From JAYRWN01 sp041917975 (lineage in GTDB: Bacteria; Bacteroidota; Bacteroidia; Chitinophagales; Saprospiraceae): a stretch of DNA of 7,511 nucleotides. Of the stretch, positions 1-4,994 are shown piece after piece. Each line of letters begins with the position of its first letter. The first letter of the stretch is position 1. Location of the stretch: the NCBI GenBank assembly GCA_041917975.1, contig JAYRWN010000261.1, forward strand, positions 1 through 7,511, in the 5' to 3' direction. A model generated the notes under the pieces. The model was given only the letters and a program-made list of their open reading frames with translations, made no database searches and was not told the origin of the DNA. Both the position numbers and the translations under genes were made by a program.

Positions 1-1
1 C

Positions 2-1564
2 ATCACCCCAAAAGGTAAAAAACTGATCAATCCGACGTTGGATCTGACCACGATACCCGGATTGATTGTCGCTTTACAAAACCCGGCCATAAATGTACGC
101 CATCAGGCAGCCGCACAATTGCGCCAACGGCAACAGGATGCACTAAAACCAGTTGCCGAATTGTTAAGCTCATCCAACCCCTTTGTTCAAGCCCGGGCTG
201 TGTGGTTGCTGGCTGACTTGGGACCACGTGGTCAAGCGGCGGTAAAGGACGTGCTCACTACTCACCCTGAACCGGCACTGCGGGCAACGGCATTGCGGGC
301 TCTCCGGCCCTCTATCTTTTCCACGTCTGACTTATGGTCTACTTTAGCCAGGGACACCTCTGACTTTGTCCGGCGGGAATTATTGCAAGCGTTGGCCAGT
401 CATCCCATCACAGTCTCCTGGCCAGTGATTAAATCGTTAATCGCTGCAGGAGCTATGGACCGCTGGTATCTGGAAGCCGTAGGCCAACTGTTAGAAGCTC
501 ATGCCGATTCTCTATATCCGGAGTTGAAAAGTTTATTTATCACAGCCAATTCAAAGCCTGAAGATTGGCCCCAAAGCCTTGCCGACCTGATCTGGAGGCT
601 GCATCCACCTTCTGCGATTCCCGACTTAGTTGCGCGGATAAATTCATCAAAGTTAGCCGAGAGCCAAAAAACCCAGGCTCTAACCGCCCTGGCTTTTATT
701 AATACGAAATCGGCGGCACAACACATGCTTCAGCTTGCCAATCATGCCGATGCCTACGTGGCTGATCAGGCTAAATATTGGCTGGCATTCCGCCAGAGCA
801 ACGACTGGCATCACTTATTGGATTGGAACAAGGTAAACCTGAATCCAGAGCTGGAAAGACAGATCGCCGCAATGCGGATAAAGAAAAGTCGTCTTTTAGA
901 CGAACAACAATCTTTTAATGAACGCAAGTGGAATGCCCAGGATATGGCCCGGGATACGATCGGTGCCAACATGCTCATCGCCCTGGCAGCCGAAGGACGG
1001 TTACCGGATACATTGTATCCATCCATTAGCCGCCTCATTTTCGATAATCCCAGTCAAACGGTACGCCTGCAGGCCTCACGTTATTTTGCCGGAGATAACG
1101 CATCAACACGGCTTGATCTGAATACCATCGCCGGTATAAACGGAGATGCCCAGCGCGGCAAAAATATGTTCATACAAAAGTGCAACGCCTGCCACCGTTG
1201 GCAAGGGCAAGGCCTGGACATCGGCCCGGATTTATATTTTATCGGCCAAAAATTAGATAAGCCTGCATTATTGGACGCCATCGTGTATCCTGATGCGGCC
1301 ATAGTCTTTGGTTATGAACCCTGGTTAGTCCAATTAAAAAGCGGAGCTTCTTACCTGGGATTTATCCTCGCCGAAGGAGCAGATTATCTCACCATTAAAG
1401 ACGTCAGCAATACACATCAGCGTCTCCCTACCCGGGATATTTCCTCGCGCAAGCCCCTGTCCACCAGCCTCATGCCCGGCGCCACAGCCCTCCAACTCTC
1501 ACCCCAGGATTTAGCAGATATCGCTGAATTTTTATTAAAATCATCTCCAAAACTTTCAAATTAA
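2..1564 (+). CDS. HEAT-repeat / cytochrome c protein of the PVC-type heme-binding family (5' end outside window)
   Basis: Only the last 520 codons are here; the frame is open to the left edge, so the TTG at 38 is not the real start. Residues 1-12 (ITPKGKK...) look like the tail of the N-terminal dehydrogenase-like beta-propeller that precedes the HEAT region in this family. Residues about 20-370 are helical HEAT/Armadillo-like repeats, with hallmark stretches such as NVRHQAAAQLRQR and VQARAVWLLADLG. Residues about 380-520 are a cytochrome c domain: the heme motif CNACH is at 394-398 (bases 1181-1195), followed by GPDL, and SLMPG supplies a likely axial Met491. This order matches the Pirellula/Verrucomicrobium-type CxxCH heme-binding domain. 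The protein is probably exported to the periplasm, since heme is attached there, and may pass electrons from a sugar or alcohol oxidation; the substrate is unknown. G+C looks clearly higher here than in the following gene. Confidence 0.88.
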   Translation: MTPKGKKLINPTLDLTTIPGLIVALQNPAINVRHQAAAQLRQRQQDALKPVAELLSSSNPFVQARAVWLLADLGPRGQAAVKDVLTTHPEPALRATALRALRPSIFSTSDLWSTLARDTSDFVRRELLQALASHPITVSWPVIKSLIAAGAMDRWYLEAVGQLLEAHADSLYPELKSLFITANSKPEDWPQSLADLIWRLHPPSAIPDLVARINSSKLAESQKTQALTALAFINTKSAAQHMLQLANHADAYVADQAKYWLAFRQSNDWHHLLDWNKVNLNPELERQIAAMRIKKSRLLDEQQSFNERKWNAQDMARDTIGANMLIALAAEGRLPDTLYPSISRLIFDNPSQTVRLQASRYFAGDNASTRLDLNTIAGINGDAQRGKNMFIQKCNACHRWQGQGLDIGPDLYFIGQKLDKPALLDAIVYPDAAIVFGYEPWLVQLKSGASYLGFILAEGADYLTIKDVSNTHQRLPTRDISSRKPLSTSLMPGATALQLSPQDLADIAEFLLKSSPKLSN

Positions 1565-1712
1565 CAACAGGTTAAAATCTTTATTCAATGCTCGTCTATT
1601 AACAACGTAGTCAAGCCGGACTTTCTGTTAAGATGTTGCCTGCGGAATGGTTGTCCCAGAATATTTATTCGTCCCTTCTGATTTAGCAACCAGGATTAAA
1701 AAATGTTTCTCT
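1565..1712. promoter_or_regulatory. Leader region before the Crp-like gene
   Basis: The 148 bases between the cytochrome gene and the regulator contain the likely promoter of the regulator, but no clean Bacteroidota -33/-7 pair and no strong terminator hairpin for the upstream gene could be found by eye. The last bases before the ATG (AGGATTAAAAAATG...) are A-rich. The gap makes separate transcription more likely than a tight operon. Confidence 0.35.
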
Positions 1713-2291
1713 ATGGCCCATCAACTAATTAACTACTTTAAGAAAATTACCAGCTTATCGCCTTTGGAAGAGCAAGCCATTACTGCCAGTTTATTTATTA
1801 AAAAATTTAAAGCCGGTGATTTTATTTTTCATGAGGGTGATTATAATCAGGATTCTTTTTTTGTCTTGGAAGGATTTGTGCGCCAATATAAGCTGAGTGA
1901 TGGTGTAGAAATTACTACTAATTTCTATGGCCAAGAACAATGGATTATTTCGTGGAACAGCTTTAATTCCGCGGAACCGGCCAATACTAATTTGTACTGC
2001 GTAGCAGACACCGCTGTTGTGGTAGGCAATGAACAAAAAGCCCAAGCTTTGTTCAAACAATTTCCGCGTTTTGAAACTATTTCCAGAACCATCATGGAAG
2101 AAGTTTTTACTTCGGCTATGCAGAGGATGTCTGCTTACCATACCGCGACCCCCGAAGAACGTTATTTGGGTTTATTGAAGACCCAACCAGAAATTTTTCA
2201 GAAAGTGCCCCAATTCCAAATCGCCAGTTATATCGGTGTTAAACCGGAATCATTAAGTCGAATCCGCAAACGTCTTGCTGCTAAATCTTAA
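1713..2291 (+). CDS. Crp/Fnr-family transcriptional regulator
   Basis: A 192-residue protein, the usual size of short Bacteroidota Crp-like regulators. Residues about 30-115 form a cyclic-nucleotide-binding-type beta barrel (KAGDFIFHEGDYNQDSFFV, then VLEGFVRQY). A long dimer helix follows around 120-145, and a short winged helix-turn-helix at about 165-187 (QIASYIGVKPESLSRIRKR), whose last part is the recognition helix. The start at 1713 was preferred because similar proteins begin just before the LINYFKKITSLSPLEE region; an ATG at 1647 in the same frame would add 22 residues of unlikely sequence. The phosphate-binding cassette with Arg-Ser that holds cAMP in E. coli CRP is not recognisable, and there is no N-terminal FNR cysteine cluster, so the signal is unknown. 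It converges with the DUF4386 gene, which makes that gene a candidate target, by position only. Confidence 0.9.
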   Translation: MAHQLINYFKKITSLSPLEEQAITASLFIKKFKAGDFIFHEGDYNQDSFFVLEGFVRQYKLSDGVEITTNFYGQEQWIISWNSFNSAEPANTNLYCVADTAVVVGNEQKAQALFKQFPRFETISRTIMEEVFTSAMQRMSAYHTATPEERYLGLLKTQPEIFQKVPQFQIASYIGVKPESLSRIRKRLAAKS

Positions 2292-2973
2292 TTCCGGCTA
2301 GTCCATCAGGCGGATTCATGGTCGTATTAAATCCCTTAAAAATCACCCACACGCTAAGTGCCAGCTCGAACAATCCGCCTGGAATGGATAACCACACTCC
2401 CACCGGATAATTAAAAAATTCCAGGAGTGTGCCGATCAGAAACGCTAAATATCCCACCACTGCCCAAAGTGGAAAAACTCGCGGAACCAAGCGATATTGC
2501 CAAAACCCATAGGCAAGGGATAAGCCACCAATGCCCCAGATGGTCATCCCGGTTTGGTATAAATAAAAATTCATTTTTACAGCCAATCCGGTCCATAAAA
2601 GTACTCCCTGATTAGCATTTCCCTCGACAACTTCCTGCGCTTCACGAACTATCTCAAAAGGCAATACCAGCACTGCAGCACCCAGAGCCAATAACACTGT
2701 ACTCACCAGTCCACAACTGCCATAGAATGAAGCCAGCACGGCATAATTACCTCTGAGCAACGTAACCATTATACTTAATAAACCAAGATTACAACCGGTG
2801 TGTACGACAGCACAGAGGATGAATCCCCACTTTACCTTCCATTCCAGGTTCAATAATTCTTGCGGGTGCATTTTAGAGTCTTGCAAAACATCCATTAGGC
2901 CCATACCCAGGGCATAAGAAATAAATGACAGGATAAATACTACTCCAAACCAACGTGCATATAACTTTTGCAT
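2281..2973 (-). CDS. DUF4386 family integral membrane protein
   Basis: A 230-residue, very hydrophobic protein with about six membrane helices, near residues 7-29, 48-73, 78-108, 135-158, 168-188 and 192-214. The C-terminal pattern (RLVPRVFPLWAVVGYLAFL, then IPGGLFELALSVWVIFKGF) is the best match to DUF4386: a short loop, a LVPR-type turn, a helix with a Gly-Tyr pair, and a final helix with Glu and a W-x-x-x-K-G-F ending. The function of the family is not established. The ATG at 2971-2973 is preceded by an A/T-rich leader and no strong ribosome binding site. Its TAG stop lies inside the last codons of the convergent Crp-like gene. Nothing in the sequence shows a transported substrate or catalytic residues. 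Confidence 0.83.
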   Translation of the reverse strand: MQKLYARWFGVVFILSFISYALGMGLMDVLQDSKMHPQELLNLEWKVKWGFILCAVVHTGCNLGLLSIMVTLLRGNYAVLASFYGSCGLVSTVLLALGAAVLVLPFEIVREAQEVVEGNANQGVLLWTGLAVKMNFYLYQTGMTIWGIGGLSLAYGFWQYRLVPRVFPLWAVVGYLAFLIGTLLEFFNYPVGVWLSIPGGLFELALSVWVIFKGFNTTMNPPDGLAGIKI

Positions 2974-3001
2974 AATCTAATTTTTACTGCAAGGGTAAAG
3001 C

Positions 3002-3013
3002 AACCCCGGGGTT
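3002..3013. repeat. 12-base GC-rich palindrome upstream of the DUF4386 gene
   Basis: AACCCCGGGGTT is a perfect palindrome in otherwise A/T-rich intergenic DNA, 29-40 bases before the start codon of the DUF4386 gene. The position would suit an operator overlapping the promoter or leader. No known regulator motif is matched, and it does not resemble the classic CRP or FNR half-sites. Confidence 0.4.
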
Positions 3014-3187
3014 CATGCATTGACTTTGGTTAAGAAATAAAAAGGTATGAATAAAATATTGTGAATGGGTGTTATAATTTGGAAATTCCCTCCAAGAATA
3101 CAGTCAATTTGAATCCGTTTTCCTACACAAAAACGGTAGGCCGGGTTTTATCCAATTGTTTATCTAATTAATTATAAATAATAAGAG

Positions 3188-3220
3188 GGCCTGAATGATC
3201 ATATTTTTATAACCCAGACC
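3188..3220 (-). terminator. Weak candidate terminator after the GNAT gene
   Basis: Just past the GNAT stop codon the minus-strand RNA can pair GGUCUG with CAGGCC (six pairs, one of them G-U) around a loop of about 21 bases, followed by a U-rich stretch CUCUUAUUAUUUAU. The stem is short and the loop large, so this is a low-confidence call based on position and the U-rich tail. Confidence 0.22.
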
Positions 3221-3222
3221 AT

Positions 3223-3744
3223 TTACAACTCCAAAAATTCCGGTGAATAGATCACCAGGCCTTCTACACCCATCAGACCGCCTTCAGTTAATTCTTTGGC
3301 CATAAACACTTCATCTGGCACTGGGAAAGGAGACTGGATGTTCCAGCAGGAAGCTTTTTTAAATCCAAACTTCGGATAATAATGTGCATGCCCTAATACA
3401 ATCACGGAGGAATAACCCATTTGGACCGCTTTTTCCAGTCCGTGCACAATTAAAGCACTGCCAATACCTATTTGCTGAAATTTCGGCAAAACAGCTACCG
3501 GAGCTAAAGCTAAACTCTGGTGTTCAACACCGGCAACATTCCGAATGATGACCGGAGTAAACAAAATAAAACCCGCAACCATATTTTCCTGCTCAGCCAC
3601 TAAGGCCAGTTCTGGTTTATAATCGAGCCTTTTACGCAGTTTATTTACTAATTTAGCTTCAGCATCCTGTGCAAATGCAGCCGTTAAAAGTACGGTTATG
3701 GAATCATAATCATTAGGCTCTTCGGGCCGAATAACTAAAGACAT
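3223..3744 (-). CDS. GNAT N-acetyltransferase, YhbS-like
   Basis: A 173-residue single-domain GNAT enzyme, predicted cytosolic, expected to transfer an acetyl group from acetyl-CoA to an amine; the acceptor is not known. Motif A covers residues about 80-98 (LAPVAVLPKFQQIGIGSAL), where QQIGIG is the pyrophosphate-binding Q/R-x-x-G-x-G/A loop. Motif B contains GHAHYYPKFGF at about 118-128. The N-terminal IRPEEPNDYDSI, the DAEAKLV segment and the tail with VPDEVFMAKEL and a Gly-rich GGLMGVEGLVIY stretch fit the COG3153/YhbS group closely in length and order. Start: the ATG at 3742-3744, with the A-rich AAAAGATT just before it. It follows the DUF3089 gene by 70 bases on the same strand, so read-through is possible, but no functional link is evident. 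Confidence 0.9.
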   Translation of the reverse strand: MSLVIRPEEPNDYDSITVLLTAAFAQDAEAKLVNKLRKRLDYKPELALVAEQENMVAGFILFTPVIIRNVAGVEHQSLALAPVAVLPKFQQIGIGSALIVHGLEKAVQMGYSSVIVLGHAHYYPKFGFKKASCWNIQSPFPVPDEVFMAKELTEGGLMGVEGLVIYSPEFLEL

Positions 3745-3814
3745 AATCTTTTGGTTTATACTCGTTGAGTAAAAAAATCACCCCACCAGGTAAAAATTAA
3801 TTAATAACTGCACC

Positions 3815-4855
3815 TCACCTTGAGCTCCCGCTCTTGCTCATCTGGTTCTGTTGGAAATATTCTTCCACTCGTCTTATGGCATTTTGTTGGGTGCTTAAAT
3901 AAAAAAAATTAAAATCAGCCACATGGTAATTACGCCGCCACAATAAAAAACTGCCGGGGAATTTAGGTTTATCTGCCCAAAGTATACCGTGGTATATTTG
4001 TGCACCGACCAGATGCGGATGCAGATGATCGTATTTGTACAAAACTGTACCGCCATTATTATTTTTATCCACTTTTACTTGTTCGGTAGTCCAACTTAAA
4101 GGATTCACCACCGCAATACTATCGTTATAATTAATTTTTTTTGGCACAAAACCTTGTTTAAAGGTGCGCCACGAGCAATAGCAGCCGGTCTGAGTTGACT
4201 CTTCGCATAGCGGGAGGTGCGTAAAATAATTTTTTTCCACCGGCATGCCCACCAGGTATGCGGCAATTAATTTATTCTGCAACGGCTTGCCATCAAAAAA
4301 TTCTTTCAACAAGAGTTTGGCATGAGTGGTTCCCTGGCTGTGACAGGCTATGATCAACGGACGTCCTTGATGATGGTGGGATAAAAAATACAGGAAGGCC
4401 TGACGCACATCCTGATAGGCAAAATTAAAAGCCTTATTAGCTGATTCATGATCCTCGGTAAAATAAGCATGAAGATGTGCCTGGCGGTAACGCGGTGCAT
4501 AAACAAGTCCTACTTGATTAAAAATACTGGCCTGAAATAAAATGGTGGAATTATCCGTACGTAAATTCAGCGCTTCATTATCCAATTCGGCGTTCCATTT
4601 ATTTTCTCCACGTTTCCCAATATAGGTCGTGGGATGAATAAAAAAAATATCCACCTCCCGAGTGGTAGCACGTGGTTGTACGCCTTGCAGCAAACTATCC
4701 GCGGCGTCTATTTTAGCAGGATGAGCGGCCCACATCGAAAGCTGCCCATAATCCGGTTCAGGGCTATTTCCATCTAAAAAGGTTAGAGGATGTCGGGCAC
4801 ATCCCCATAACAGTAATAGTAAAACAAAACCATGCTGTGCAATACCTGTTACCAT
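3815..4855 (-). CDS. DUF3089 alpha/beta-hydrolase-like lipoprotein
   Basis: With the ATG at 4853-4855 the protein has 346 residues and begins with a lipoprotein signal: a hydrophobic stretch (FVLLLLLW) ending in lipobox LLWGC, with Cys19 as the lipidation site. The longer frame back to 4894 begins at TTG and would bury this signal, so it was not used. DUF3089 marks are FIHPTTY at 72-78, APRYRQAH at about 120-127, an AYQDVRQAF helix, the nucleophile elbow ACHSQGT with Ser173, and the C-terminal NYHVADFNFFYL with His311 as probable catalytic base. The family is predicted to be hydrolases of the alpha/beta fold; no substrate is firmly known. The usual Gly before the catalytic His-Ser is Cys here (CHSQG instead of GHSQG). 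It lies downstream of the glycosidase gene and could act with it at the cell envelope, for instance on ester groups, but that is a guess. Confidence 0.87.
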   Translation of the reverse strand: MVTGIAQHGFVLLLLLWGCARHPLTFLDGNSPEPDYGQLSMWAAHPAKIDAADSLLQGVQPRATTREVDIFFIHPTTYIGKRGENKWNAELDNEALNLRTDNSTILFQASIFNQVGLVYAPRYRQAHLHAYFTEDHESANKAFNFAYQDVRQAFLYFLSHHHQGRPLIIACHSQGTTHAKLLLKEFFDGKPLQNKLIAAYLVGMPVEKNYFTHLPLCEESTQTGCYCSWRTFKQGFVPKKINYNDSIAVVNPLSWTTEQVKVDKNNNGGTVLYKYDHLHPHLVGAQIYHGILWADKPKFPGSFLLWRRNYHVADFNFFYLSTQQNAIRRVEEYFQQNQMSKSGSSR

Positions 4856-4871
4856 CTTTTGATATTCATCG

Positions 4872-4985
4872 TTAATAAAACTGCCGGACGCCAAAATTGG
4901 TCACCCAAGGGTCTAAAAGTGTTTGTGTAATTTGTCCAAAACCCTGGGGGTCATCAAAGTACTTATGCAGGCAATATGACGTAAA
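4872..4985 (-). pseudogene. Start-less coding-like stretch between the GH127-type and DUF3089 genes
   Basis: Right after the glycosidase stop (TAA AGG AAG TGA, in the same frame) the minus strand stays open for 37 codons, reading FTSYCLHKYFDDPQGFGQ, then ITQTLLDPWVTNFGVRQFY, and then TAA. It has no ATG, GTG or TTG near its beginning. The composition is protein-like (many aromatics, mixed charges) and could be the 3' remnant of a lost gene, but an open run of this length also arises by chance. I do not recognise a family. It overlaps an imperfect hairpin. Confidence 0.2.
4904..4948. repeat. Imperfect inverted repeat in the GH127-DUF3089 gap
   Basis: CCCAAGGGT at 4904-4912 can pair with ACCCTGGG at 4941-4948: eight pairs with a single bulged base, around a 28-base loop. 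No U-run follows on the minus strand, so it is not a standard intrinsic terminator. It could be an RNA structure between the two cistrons or an operator for the DUF3089 gene, or it may be chance. Confidence 0.35.
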
Positions 4986-4994
4986 TCACTTCCT

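Larger units (their letters stand above)
2974..3222. other. Intergenic region between DUF4386 and GNAT genes
   Basis: This 249-base A/T-rich gap should hold the end of the GNAT transcript and the promoter of the DUF4386 gene. Besides the palindrome and weak terminator listed separately, CCGTTTT at 3115-3121 and AAAACGG at 3130-3136 form a 7-base inverted repeat with an 8-base loop; an overlapping alternative pairs AAAACGG with CCGGGTTTT (3141-3149) with a bulge. No open frame of convincing coding character was seen in it. Confidence 0.5.

Noticed and set aside
1560..1606. Direct repeat ATTAACAAC (1560-1568 and 1598-1606)
   Set aside because: It is short and A/T-rich, it begins inside a stop codon context, and it has no mobile-element gene or other flanking signs nearby.
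1647..1712. Upstream ATG that would extend the Crp-like protein by 22 residues
   Set aside because: The extra residues do not look like the family's N-terminus, and the start at 1713 gives the usual length.
1791..2141. 116-codon open frame opposite the Crp-like gene
   Set aside because: It is antisense to a well-supported regulator and has no family resemblance.
3115..3149. CCGTTTT/AAAACGG hairpin as an intrinsic terminator
   Set aside because: The stem is only seven pairs, no good U-run follows in the simple fold, and it lies about 90 bases past the GNAT stop. Kept only as part of the intergenic description.
4856..4894. TTG start for the DUF3089 protein
   Set aside because: It would add 13 residues before a clean lipoprotein signal; the ATG at 4853-4855 places the lipobox Cys at residue 19.
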